Assembly: GCA_964236445.1 (NCBI GenBank)
Contig: CAXSDR010000037.1
Span: 1 to 30,942 of the forward strand
Length of the DNA: 30,942 nucleotides
Origin: CAXSDR01 sp964236445
GTDB lineage: Bacteria > Actinomycetota > Actinomycetes > Motilibacterales > Motilibacteraceae
Direction of reading: 5' to 3'
A program made the position numbers and the translations under genes. Within the stretch, counting starts at the first letter, position 1. Each line of letters opens with the position of its first letter. Shown piece by piece: positions 1 to 7,348 of this stretch. The notes beneath the pieces are model-generated. The model had not been told where the DNA came from, searched no databases, and worked only from the letters and a program-made list of their open reading frames with translations.

Positions 1-1
1 G

Positions 2-435
2 TCGAACCTCGCCGTTAACTTTTACCCGGCGCAGCGGTTCACACCGCCGGAGCGGCACCTGCGTCAGACGGCTCACAGCGACATCGGCTTCCTCACCTTG
101 TTGTGGGCAACGGACGCTCCGGGCGGCCTGGAGATACCGGTGCCGGGAGGCGACTGGGCGCGCGTGGTCATTCCTGAGGATACGATCCTGCTCCAAGCGG
201 CGGAGTTGCTCGGCCGCTGGACGAACTACCGGATCCGACCTAGCGTGCACCGCGTCGGCACCCTCCGCGGGAGCTCGCGGCTGAGGCGGAGCGGACGTCG
301 ATCGCATACTTCCACTACCCCGACAAGGACGCTCACGTCACAGTGTCGCCGCGCTGTCTCCGGGAGCTGGAACGGCCGCTACGGCCACTGCGAGTCGGGG
401 ATTACATCGAACGGAAAATGCCTAAGGCCGACTGA
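2..435 (+). pseudogene. Isopenicillin-N-synthase-like 2OG-Fe(II) oxygenase, 3' part, frameshifted
   Basis: C-terminal part of a non-haem iron oxygenase; the start lies left of the window. The first reading frame shows the HxD iron-ligand pair (His codon 74-76, Asp 80-82, in HSDIGFLTLLW), then GGLEIPVPGGDW, and the distal iron His at 248-250 in SVHRV. The expected continuation (PRELAAEAERTSIAYFHYPD, with the RxS co-substrate motif at 292-300) is in another frame and runs to the TGA at 433-435. The frame changes by a net -1 between about 255 and 265, in a C-rich stretch. It is either a pseudogene or a single-base sequencing error. By family, such enzymes perform oxidations in beta-lactam, ethylene or other secondary metabolism; the substrate here is unknown. 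Its 3' end overlaps the opposite-strand kinase by 14 nt. Confidence 0.8.
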
Positions 436-991
436 GCCCGCGTGGCCCGATCTCCGGTGTGGTTAAGAGCTCCGCCGTCCATGCTCGCACTTCCCTCGGG
501 GAGCGTAGCCGCACAACCGCTGGCCCGACCAGGGCCGGCGGGGAGAGCCGAACTGGCAGTTCCCGGCTGTGTCGCCGGTGCGAGACGATGGCCCATCGCA
601 GCAGAGAGTTGCGGCCAAATAGTGTACTGAGGGTCTCTCGGTTGCCGTTCCACAATTCCGTGCGGTGCACGATCCGATGGCCGCTGCGGCGCAGCAAACG
701 AGGAAGTACTACGCGGAATAGCGGCATGTCCAGCCAGACCACGAGGTCGGCATTGTGCCACAGGAGAGGTCCTGCCACATCTAGGTAGTTCCCGTCGACG
801 ACCCAAGACGGGTCGCTACTCAGGCCGGTGACCCGTTGACGAAACTCGTCCCGGGGTGTGGGGGTCCAATTCGGGCCATGGTTCCAGGAGTCAAGCTCGA
901 TATGCGGCGCGTTGAAGTGCTTCGCCAGAACAGTTCCGAGCGTGGACTTGCCCGAGCCCGTTGTGCCCAGGAGGACGATGCGAGTCATCAA
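422..991 (-). CDS. P-loop kinase, adenylate-kinase/topology-modulation-like
   Basis: 189-residue protein opening with a Walker A loop (GTTGSGKST, about residues 9-17) after a first hydrophobic strand (RIVLLG). A substrate-side LDSW segment follows, then VVDGNY and a Walker B-like VVWLDMP at about residues 84-90. This is the layout of small nucleoside/adenylate-kinase-like proteins often labelled topology modulation protein. Its ATG (989-991) overlaps the stop of the carrier protein gene by 4 nt (ATGA), so the two are probably translationally coupled and cotranscribed. The overlap suggests a job in the same pathway, perhaps phosphorylating a small-molecule intermediate, but that is inference. 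It is convergent with the oxygenase remnant. Confidence 0.75.
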   Translation of the reverse strand: MMTRIVLLGTTGSGKSTLGTVLAKHFNAPHIELDSWNHGPNWTPTPRDEFRQRVTGLSSDPSWVVDGNYLDVAGPLLWHNADLVVWLDMPLFRVVLPRLLRRSGHRIVHRTELWNGNRETLSTLFGRNSLLRWAIVSHRRHSRELPVRLSPPALVGPAVVRLRSPREVRAWTAELLTTPEIGPRGLSRP

Positions 992-1254
992 CTGTCGTCT
1001 CCTGATATCGCTCCGTGAGCCGCAGACGATGCGACCGCATCCGCTACCGTCTTTATGAACTGATCGATGTCCGGGGCGTCGAAGGCGTCGGTGATCGTGA
1101 GCTCGGTGTCGAATTCCTCGTTCACCAACTCCACGATCTGGATTAGAAGAACCGAGTTAGCCCCGTGGTCAAAGAAGTCGAGTGATGTATCGAGCTTGTC
1201 ACTGCGAAGCAATCGTTGCACTAAGTCGAGCACGCGCGCTCGGACTTCATCCAT
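988..1254 (-). CDS. Stand-alone acyl/peptidyl carrier protein
   Basis: 88-residue carrier protein of the PP-binding family. The conserved phosphopantetheine attachment site reads DHGANSVLLIQIV, with the modified Ser at residue 34. The flanking predicted helices and the LDTSLDFFDHG lead-in are typical. It is a discrete protein, not a module of a larger synthase. The ATG at 1252-1254 is supported by a strong Shine-Dalgarno sequence, AAGGAGAG at 1261-1268 on the minus strand, 6 nt upstream. It is the first gene of a two-gene operon with the P-loop kinase. The divergent phosphopantetheinyl transferase at 1732 is the likely enzyme that converts it to the holo form. What it carries (amino acid or acyl group) cannot be read from this window; the adenylating or condensing partners must lie outside it. 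Confidence 0.88.
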   Translation of the reverse strand: MDEVRARVLDLVQRLLRSDKLDTSLDFFDHGANSVLLIQIVELVNEEFDTELTITDAFDAPDIDQFIKTVADAVASSAAHGAISGDDS

Positions 1255-1731
1255 TAAGGGCTCTCCTTGGACTTCGTCAGGGGAGAAAACTTGGCGCGGG
1301 ACCAGCTGCCGCGCCTGGGCGCCGGAGGAACAATCTACCAGGGTGGCCGCACTGCGCGGCTCAGCAAGCAGTGTGCCGACCGCTAGCTAAGCCTGGTAAG
1401 TCCTAGATCCCGCGGATACCGGCAAGAGAGGCGGACCATCGGCAGCTGCGGGCATGACGTCGCCGGTTCGGCGCGGCTCGCTTCGTTGGCGACGGGACTC
1501 CCCGTCCCAACCACCCGGTCGCATGCGAGATGTGGACATCCCGTTGCCCGCCTGAGTTGAGACGATTCGATTGCCCCTGCGCAGTGGAGGGCTGCAGTCC
1601 GCCCGGACACCGCTGAGCGCACAAGCGATCGGCGCATGAGGCGGGAGGACCTCAGGGCAAGACTCCTTTCCGTGCATGGCACGGTGCAGCCGAGGTCGCC
1701 GCTGGGCAGTCGATAGGGTGCAATGTGAGGC
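1255..1731. other. Intergenic region between divergent carrier protein and transferase genes
   Basis: About 480 nt with no convincing gene. Open frames on the minus strand here run on into the coding strand of the transferase and show no recognisable domain. A short hairpin (GACGGG/CCCGTC) lies near 1491-1506. Promoters for both divergent genes must lie here, but no -35/-10 pair stands out. Confidence 0.5.
1261..1268 (-). promoter_or_regulatory. Ribosome binding site of the carrier protein gene
   Basis: Minus-strand AAGGAGAG, 6 nt before the ATG. It is close to the anti-Shine-Dalgarno consensus and decides the start codon. Confidence 0.75.
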
Positions 1732-2433
1732 ATGCAAAACGTCGTCGTCCACTGCTGGTTCGTCGATTTGCAGGAGCTGCCGCCCGAGCAACTCTCCGTG
1801 CTTAGTCCACCCGAGCGCGCACGCGCAGCGCGCTTCGTCCGCGAGATCGACCGAGCGCGCTTCGCCCTCGGCGCGTGGTCCGTGCGGGCCGCCTGCCAGG
1901 AGCTTGGGGGAGCGGCGGCCGAGGCGGTCGCGGTGCGTCGAGTCTGTGTCCGGTGCGGCGACGCCGACCATGGCCGCCCAATTCTTCCGGGCACCGGGTG
2001 GCACGTATCGGTGACTCATGCGGGGGGCTGGGTGGGAGTCGCGCTGTGTGCAGCGCAGGTCGGCCTGGACGTCGAGCCATATTCAACGACGGTCGAGCCG
2101 GTGCTCGGGCGGTTGGTGGCCGGCGCGGAGGGCACGGAGGGTGCGGCCGGAAACGTCGGCCCTCGCGCGACCCTTGAGGGGTGGACGCGAAAGGAGGCCG
2201 TCCTGAAGGCTACTGGGGACGGGCTGACCGTCCCTGTGGCAAAGGTGCGGCTCGGCGGCGGTCCGTCCCCGCGCACACTGCTCGCCTACCCGGGGCGACC
2301 CGGGTTGCGTGCCACCGTCGCTGACATCGCGCCTGACGGCGCGCACGCGGGGGCGGTGGCGGTGCTCTCACGCGGGCCGATCGAGGTGCGGACCCGTTCG
2401 TTCTCGAGTCCATTCCGACTGCAATTGCCATAA
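1732..2433 (+). CDS. 4'-phosphopantetheinyl transferase, Sfp type
   Basis: 233-residue enzyme expected to transfer 4'-phosphopantetheine from CoA to the active Ser of carrier proteins. Signature blocks are visible in order: GRPILPGTGWHVSVTHAGGW at about residues 81-100 (the P-loop-like and SHT-type region), VGLDVE at about 110-115 carrying the Mg-binding acidic residues, and WTRKEAVLKATGDGL at about 151-165 with the family's WxxKEA/lKatG motif. Length fits the family (about 220-250 aa). The ATG at 1732 follows a GAGG that sits very close to the start. Divergent from the carrier protein operon about 480 nt away, which makes that protein its probable client. Confidence 0.92.
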   Translation: MQNVVVHCWFVDLQELPPEQLSVLSPPERARAARFVREIDRARFALGAWSVRAACQELGGAAAEAVAVRRVCVRCGDADHGRPILPGTGWHVSVTHAGGWVGVALCAAQVGLDVEPYSTTVEPVLGRLVAGAEGTEGAAGNVGPRATLEGWTRKEAVLKATGDGLTVPVAKVRLGGGPSPRTLLAYPGRPGLRATVADIAPDGAHAGAVAVLSRGPIEVRTRSFSSPFRLQLP

Positions 2434-2828
2434 CGCCCCGTTGAGGGCGGCGCTGTTCGCCTCGCTCGGCGGCAAGATGCCCGGCAGGCTCCGTCTGCCC
2501 AACCGTGCATGGACATGTGACGATCGCTGACCCGGCTGGTCACGGGTTGAGGAGTCGCATCTGCCAGAGGTCCCGCGCGTCTTCGGGATCGCACCGAGGC
2601 GAAGGTGCCGACTCGGTATGCCTTGCGTTTGGCGAGTTCCGCAGGCGTGCTGGCTTGGAACCGGGGTTTCTGGCCTGCGTGCGGCCAGCGGGGATCTCAC
2701 TTGATGGCAGTGACCTGACCTGCCACGCCCCCATGTCGGCGCGTACTACTGCACGTGGCGATGGCGGTGACGGTCAGGGCGTCTGTGTGGGGTTGACGAA
2801 TCCGCGCACCCCGACAATAGTGAGGCGC
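2434..2828. other. Intergenic region upstream of the arsR-type gene
   Basis: About 395 nt with no gene I can support. A weak hairpin (CGCCC/GGGCG) directly after the transferase stop, about 2434-2447, may act as a terminator but has no T-tract. An open frame continuous with the ArsR gene extends back to 2505, but its residues do not resemble the family. Confidence 0.4.
2793..2820 (+). promoter_or_regulatory. Possible promoter of the arsR-type operon
   Basis: TTGACG at 2793-2798 matches the -35 box. A weak -10-like stretch (GACAATAG, 2813-2820) follows at a short spacing. The transcript would begin close to the GTG at 2829, giving a nearly leaderless mRNA. Prediction from motif only. Confidence 0.3.
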
Positions 2829-3167
2829 GTGCCTAAGTATCGAGCTGAGCTTGACGCCGTGCTGCGAGCTCTCGCGGATCCGACCCGACGGGCCCTCGTG
2901 GAACGGTTGGCAACGTCCCCGGCAGTCGTGTCCGAGCTTGCTGCACCGTTCTCGATGGCGTTGCCGTCGCTGATGCAGCACCTGCGCGTCCTCGAGAGCG
3001 CAGGAGTCGTCACGTCGCAGAAGCACGGGCGTGTCCGCACCGTAAGCCTGCGGCCGGGTGCCCTCGACGTCGTCCACCTGTGGCTCGGTGAGCAGCGAAC
3101 TCCTGCAGAGCACCAAGCCGACCGGCTCGGCATGCACCTCACTCGCACTAGCCCGAAGGAAACCTGA
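2829..3167 (+). CDS. ArsR/SmtB-family winged-helix transcriptional regulator
   Basis: 112-residue regulator. The N-terminal segment LDAVLRALADPTRRALVERL (about residues 6-25) is the hallmark first helix of ArsR proteins. It is followed by VVSELAAPFSMALPSLMQHL, the recognition helix-turn-helix, and the wing (SAGVVTSQKHGRVRTVSL). No Cys/His metal-binding pair is visible, so this belongs with the non-metal ArsR proteins that commonly sit upstream of AHSA1/SRPBCC genes. The GTG at 2829 was chosen because the family begins about here and GAGG lies just upstream. The stop is 2 nt before the reductase start, indicating an operon that it probably autoregulates. Confidence 0.88.
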   Translation: MPKYRAELDAVLRALADPTRRALVERLATSPAVVSELAAPFSMALPSLMQHLRVLESAGVVTSQKHGRVRTVSLRPGALDVVHLWLGEQRTPAEHQADRLGMHLTRTSPKET

Positions 3168-3169
3168 CA

Positions 3170-3817
3170 ATGACTCGCGTTCGCATCGACCTGTTCATCT
3201 CCCTGGATGGCTATACGTCAGCGACTGGAAACGATCCGGACAATCCGATGGGTGAGGACTGGGGGCGCCTAACCTCGGCCTACGCCAGGACGCGCACCTT
3301 CCACGAGCGCATCTTCGGCGACACCAGCGGCACCGGCACGACTGGCCTCGACGACGAGCTCGCCGCCGCGTCCTTCGAGGGCGTCGGCGCCGAGATCATG
3401 GGCGCGGCCATGTTCGGCCTGCATACGTTTCCCGACGATGCCGACTGGAAGGGCTGGTGGGGCGACCAGCCTCCGTTCGGCATTCCTGTCTACGTCCTCA
3501 CCCACACCGCGCCACGTCTGTCCATCCCAATGCAGGGCGGCACCGTGTTCCACTTCCGCAGCGGTGCCATCGAGGACGTCCTCGCCGAGGCGACGCAGGC
3601 CTCGGGCGGGTTGGACGTACGCGTCGGTGGTGGGGTCGGCACAGCGCGCAACTTCCTGCGCGCGGGACTCGTCGACGAACTGCACCTCATGGTCGCCCCG
3701 GTCGTGCTCGGTCGCGGACACCGGCTGTGGGACGACCTGCCGGGTCTCGACCGCACCCACAAGGTGACGACGCGTGTGGCCGAGAGCGGAACCACCCACC
3801 TCACCTTCAAGCGATAG
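3170..3817 (+). CDS. Dihydrofolate reductase-like (RibD C-terminal domain) protein
   Basis: 215-residue protein of the RibD-C/DHFR-like reductase family. It begins with the usual strand (MTRVRIDLFISLDGY). The central VYVLTHTAPR, the nucleotide-binding LDVRVGGGVGTARNFLRAGLVDELHL (about 148-173) and VAPVVLGRGHRLWDDL are all typical. The family binds NADPH, but most of these small stand-alone members have no proven substrate. Second gene of a three-gene operon: 2 nt after the ArsR stop and 16 nt before the SRPBCC gene. This trio recurs in actinobacteria. Confidence 0.88.
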   Translation: MTRVRIDLFISLDGYTSATGNDPDNPMGEDWGRLTSAYARTRTFHERIFGDTSGTGTTGLDDELAAASFEGVGAEIMGAAMFGLHTFPDDADWKGWWGDQPPFGIPVYVLTHTAPRLSIPMQGGTVFHFRSGAIEDVLAEATQASGGLDVRVGGGVGTARNFLRAGLVDELHLMVAPVVLGRGHRLWDDLPGLDRTHKVTTRVAESGTTHLTFKR

Positions 3818-3833
3818 CGATAGGACCTCCAAG

Positions 3834-4304
3834 ATGACGATCGAACGCCGACTTGCCCGTGCCGACTTCACCCTGACGCGGGACTACCCCATCCCGCTCG
3901 CACGCGTCTGGGAGGCGTTCGCTGAGGAGGAGCAGAAGTTGCTCTGGTGGGGCGCCGGCGAAGCAATCGACCCGGGTGAGTGGGCGTTCGACTTCCGGGT
4001 CGGCGGATGCGACATCGCCGAAGGGAAGTTCCACGATGGTCCGGTCACGCGCTACGTGGCCACCTACGCTGACATCGTCGAGCACCTGCGCATTGTCACG
4101 ACGTACGACATGTGGCTGGACGGCGTGCACATGTCGACGTCGGTGGCGTCATTGGAGTTCGAGGAGGTTGACGAGGGCACCCGGTTCACCCACATCGAGC
4201 ACGGCGTCTTCTTCGACCGATTCTGGGCCGATGGACTAGGCCGCGAGGCAGGCTCCCGCGGGCTGCTCGAGGCTCTTGGCACCTACCTCTTGCGACACAC
4301 CTGA
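3834..4304 (+). CDS. SRPBCC/AHSA1-domain protein
   Basis: 156-residue single-domain protein of the START-like superfamily (Activator of Hsp90 ATPase homologue 1-like). Features are the opening strand FTLTRDYPIPLARVWEAF (about 12-29), the LLWWG segment, FDFRVGG at about 50-56, and a C-terminal helix (GREAGSRGLLEALGTYLL) that closes the hydrophobic cavity. Such domains bind small hydrophobic ligands; bacterial stand-alone copies are mostly uncharacterised. The ATG at 3834 comes 16 nt after the reductase stop. As last gene of the ArsR operon it is likely under the same repressor. Confidence 0.85.
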   Translation: MTIERRLARADFTLTRDYPIPLARVWEAFAEEEQKLLWWGAGEAIDPGEWAFDFRVGGCDIAEGKFHDGPVTRYVATYADIVEHLRIVTTYDMWLDGVHMSTSVASLEFEEVDEGTRFTHIEHGVFFDRFWADGLGREAGSRGLLEALGTYLLRHT

Positions 4305-4662
4305 CGCGGGGCGGGTGGGTCTGGGAGTTGGGGTGCACCAACGCTGATTCAGCTGGTTGACTCCGCGCGCGGCAAGGTCTTCGCGCCGAGGCCGGAACTT
4401 GCTCGCATTGCGCATATGCCCGCCACTCTCGGGCAGTCTCCTGCGCGCGACTTCCACGTCGGGGGACCCACAGGGCTCTCGGCCCGCTCTGCGTCACCGC
4501 TCGAAGTCTGACGGATCAGCCGACGTGTTGACCGTATGTGCCGATCGATACTGATACCTCAGCCGCTGGTCCCGGATCCTGGTCTTAGGGGCGGACGACT
4601 CCCGGCAGGCAGCAGAAGTCCTCGACGAGCATGACAAGTCTGGTAACAAGTGCGGCAACGCC
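4305..4662. other. Intergenic region, no clear gene
   Basis: About 360 nt. No RNA gene, strong hairpin or repeat was recognised. The frame of the next gene stays open back to about 4550, giving residues such as RILVLGADDSRQAAEVLDEH, but without a good start codon. The tail of an older gene is possible and unproven. Confidence 0.4.
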
Positions 4663-5415
4663 GTGCCGCAGACTCCTCACACAGCGTCAACTGTCACGGT
4701 CTCCGCCACGCCGCCCATCGCGTCAGCGGGCGAGCAGCCGACGCCGAGCGCGTCGCACATGCCGTGGGACGGGACAATCCTGCCCGGCACCCGTCCAATA
4801 GGGCCGTACTCGGGGCTGCCCATTGCGTCCTCGGCGGGGGGCCGCCCGCGGGCCATCAGGTGGCGGGAACCGTGGACTCGGATGGACACGCGGGCTCGTG
4901 CTGCAGTAGCGGGAGGCGCCGCAGTCGTTGTCCTGGCGGCACTGGTAGTGGCTGTTTCCGACGGCGGTGCCGTGCGCCACGTCGCCAAGTCGCTTCCTGT
5001 GCCCGGCGTTGACAACAACGCTTCATTGCATTCGTTGACGGGCACCTTTGTGATCACGAAAGCGTTGACCGACGGATGCGACATGAGCGGCTCAGGCGCC
5101 TCGACCCAGATGGAGCGCCTCAATGACCTGATGGACGGACAGACGTTTCCATGCCCGGAAGGCCCGGGTGGCGGCTACAGCGACCTGAGCGACGGCACAG
5201 CGGTTGCTGTCAGCGACGGTGCCGGCAAATTACTCGGCACCGGGCAATTGAGCGACGGGACGCAGACCGGGGCCGGCGTCAAATTCACCTTCAGCGTCAA
5301 TGGCTTGCCGCAAGCGGACTTCTACAAGCTGCAGATCGCGAACCGCGGCGAGTTGCCGTACAGCCGCAGCGATTTGGACGCGAAGCAGTGGCATGTCAGC
5401 GCGTCGCTCGGCTGA
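4663..5415 (+). CDS. Membrane-anchored actinobacterial protein with extracellular domain
   Basis: 250 residues if the GTG at 4663 is the start. A Pro/Ser/Thr-rich N-terminal region (about 1-70) precedes one hydrophobic segment (AAVAGGAAVVVLAALVVAV, about 80-98). The outer domain has two Cys, a GGYSDLSDGTAVAVSDGAGK block and an ending with DFYKLQIANRGELPYS. This C-terminal pattern recurs in secreted or anchored actinobacterial proteins of unknown function, often beside Pro-rich linkers. An ATG at 4882, just before the membrane segment, is an alternative start. No Shine-Dalgarno distinguishes them. Function unknown; one-pass membrane location is inferred from the hydrophobic stretch. Confidence 0.7.
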   Translation: MPQTPHTASTVTVSATPPIASAGEQPTPSASHMPWDGTILPGTRPIGPYSGLPIASSAGGRPRAIRWREPWTRMDTRARAAVAGGAAVVVLAALVVAVSDGGAVRHVAKSLPVPGVDNNASLHSLTGTFVITKALTDGCDMSGSGASTQMERLNDLMDGQTFPCPEGPGGGYSDLSDGTAVAVSDGAGKLLGTGQLSDGTQTGAGVKFTFSVNGLPQADFYKLQIANRGELPYSRSDLDAKQWHVSASLG

Positions 5416-5888
5416 GCGCGGAAATTTGGAGCCGCTCGTGCGTTGACTGGTCGAGCCAGCCGCATCCACCGTCTCGTCGGGCGGCCCGATCGGCTACCTC
5501 GAGGCCTCTGTCTACAACCAACCGAGACCACCGATCTCAGCGGAAGCTCGTCCGCGGCTCCACGCCTGATCCGTAGCGCTGGGCCTCCGACAGCCGGCGC
5601 CTCAGCCCGCGCAACGTGCGCTGAACCTCACGCTTAGACGCCTCGCCCCGCTCGATCTGAAGCATGATCCCGGCGATGCGTTCCGGTGCGTCGGCGCACT
5701 TGCGCAGGCTGTGGACCAAACCGCATTGATCTCCGGTGTGATTGTGGTTGGCCCGCTTGGGCGCGGGCGGTTTCGGCGCCGTCAACGTCGGCGCTCTGAC
5801 GACTTAGAAGTGTTGTAGCCCTCAACGTGGCGCCAGGTGGTGCCGATGCAAGTCGCGTCCAAAGTGGTCGAAGTGTAGGGGTTTCGTG
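5416..5888. other. Gene-poor region with one doubtful small ORF
   Basis: About 470 nt between the membrane protein and the zinc-motif peptide. On the minus strand, 5785-5537 could encode an 82-residue basic helical peptide (contains ERIAGIMLQIERGEASKREV) from a TTG start, with no clear ribosome site and no family I recognise. It could be a decayed gene. Confidence 0.35.
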
Positions 5889-6044
5889 ATGGCTGAGTGC
5901 GAGACATGCCAAGGCACAGGTGAGTGCCGAACATGTAAAGGAAAGGGGCAGAAGGGAGACGGCTCGGCGGAACGACCGTTCTCCAAGTGCTTGTCCTGCC
6001 GCCCTGAGACGACCGGAAGCATCGGTAGCAAGACGTGTGGGTGA
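5889..6044 (+). CDS. Small DnaJ-like zinc-motif peptide, possibly truncated
   Basis: 51-codon ORF, ATG at 5889 with GGGG about 8 nt upstream. The N-terminus holds two close CxxC pairs: CETCQGTG (residues 4-11) and CRTCKGKG (residues 13-20). This resembles the cysteine-rich zinc centre of DnaJ (CxxCxGxG). A third CLSC pair and a terminal Cys follow. A full DnaJ-type centre would continue with another CxxCxGxG, so the peptide may have lost its end where the IS256 copy begins, immediately downstream. Function unknown; such short proteins may be zinc-binding chaperone relatives or accessory-region remnants. Confidence 0.5.
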   Translation: MAECETCQGTGECRTCKGKGQKGDGSAERPFSKCLSCRPETTGSIGSKTCG

Positions 6045-6172
6045 GTCCCTTGGGGTGGTGTAGTTCGGGCTTCTGTGCGTGGCCGTGTTCGTGTCGGTCA
6101 CGTACGTGAAGAGGCCACCGCGTGAGGCTTTGTGAGAACCGACCAAGGAACTCACAGAACAGGATTCACGCG

Positions 6173-7183
6173 ATGGCCCTGGACCAGTCTGCCCTGCTTG
6201 ATCTGCTGGAGATGATGCGCAGCGCTGATGACGGTGAGCTGATGCGCCGGCTGCTTGCCACGATGATGCAAACCCTCGTCGATGCCGAGGCGACAGCGTT
6301 CATCGGCGCTGAGCCGCACCAGCGCTCGGAGTCACGCACCACTCAACGCAACGGCACCCGCGACAAGCTCGTGACGACGACGGCGGGTGATTTGACCGTG
6401 AAGATCCCCAAAGTGCGCACCGGGTCGTTCTTCCCGGCGCTGCTGGAACCTCGGCGCCGGATCGACGTCGCGTTGCATGCGGTGATCATGCAGGCCTACG
6501 TCGAAGGAGTCAGCACCCGCCGCGTCGATGACCTCGTCGTCGCCCTCGGTGGGACCGGGATCTCCAAGAGTGAGGTGTCACGGATCTGCGCCAAGCTCGA
6601 CACCGAGGTCGCCACGTGGCGGGACCGCTCACTCGATCACATCGCGTTCCCTTACCTGTTCCTCGACGCCACCTATAGCAAGGTCCGCCTCAACGGTCGC
6701 GTCGTGTCACAAGCGGTCGTGATCGCGACCGGGGTGAGCGCCGACGGCCGGCGTGAAGTCCTCGGCTGCGCTGTCGGAGACTCCGAGACCGAACCGTTCT
6801 GGACCGAATTCCTGCGCGGCCTGCGCGACCGAGCTTTGGGTGGGGTGCAGCTGGTGATCTCCGACAGTCACCGCGGCCTGACCAACGCGATCAGCACGGT
6901 CCTGCAAGGCGCCGCCTGGCAACGGTGCCGGGTCCATTTCATGCGCAACGCCCTCGCCAAAGTCAGCAAAGGTCACGCCGAAATGGTCGCTGCGACGATC
7001 CGCACGATCTTCGCTCAACCCACCGCAGACCAGGTCCGTAACCAAGTCGCGACCGTCGCCGACATGCTCGGCGGGCAGTTCCCCGCCGTTGCCGGCCTGC
7101 TCACCGACGCCACCGCAGACCTGACCGCGTTCGCGGACTTCCCCCAAGCGCACTGGCAGAAAATCTGGTCGACGAACCCATTA
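6173..7183 (+). pseudogene. IS256-family transposase, N-terminal 337 codons (interrupted)
   Basis: Mutator/IS256-type DDE transposase beginning MALDQSALLDLLEMM. The ATG at 6173 matches the usual start, better than an upstream GTG at 6122. The first catalytic Asp is D165 in LFLDATY and the second is D231 in VISDSHRGL, spaced as in IS256. The CRVHFMRN motif follows at about 252-259. The frame reaches KIWSTNPL (ending at 7183) and then leaves the family. The next expected residue, the catalytic Glu of the NPxERxN motif, is found 3.15 kb away at 10334. The gene is therefore split by the recombinase element and cannot make an intact DDE active site. Confidence 0.92.
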
Positions 7184-7187
7184 TCCG

Positions 7188-7200
7188 TTATCCGGCCCTC
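7188..7200 (+). repeat. Left imperfect terminal inverted repeat of the recombinase element
   Basis: TTATCCGGCCCTC, matching the right end (10319-10331, minus strand) at 11 of 13 positions. Preceded by a direct copy of TTATCCG. Confidence 0.55.
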
Positions 7201-7236
7201 AGGCGGCGCGTTGCAGCTTGCGGCCTGACGTCCTTG

Positions 7237-7259
7237 CTCGACCGGCCGGGCGGGTCGAG
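7237..7259. repeat. Subterminal hairpin at the left end of the recombinase element
   Basis: Perfect 7-bp stem CTCGACC (7237-7243) / GGTCGAG (7253-7259) with a 9-nt loop, between the left end and the first recombinase. It could be a recombinase-binding or regulatory structure. Confidence 0.45.
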
Positions 7260-7348
7260 GCTGGCCCTGACGACAGGGGTTGGTCTGGATGGTCTTGGCA
7301 GTCCGCACACGCGACGGGCAGCATCGGCTCTAAGGTAACTGGCCGGAT

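Noticed and set aside
1383..2019. Long minus-strand open frames of about 200 codons
   Set aside because: They overlap the well-supported phosphopantetheinyl transferase on the other strand and contain only Arg/Ser/Ala-rich low-complexity sequence typical of GC-rich shadow frames.
5537..5785. 82-codon minus-strand ORF
   Set aside because: TTG start without a ribosome site and no recognised family. Mentioned under the gene-poor region but not called as a gene.
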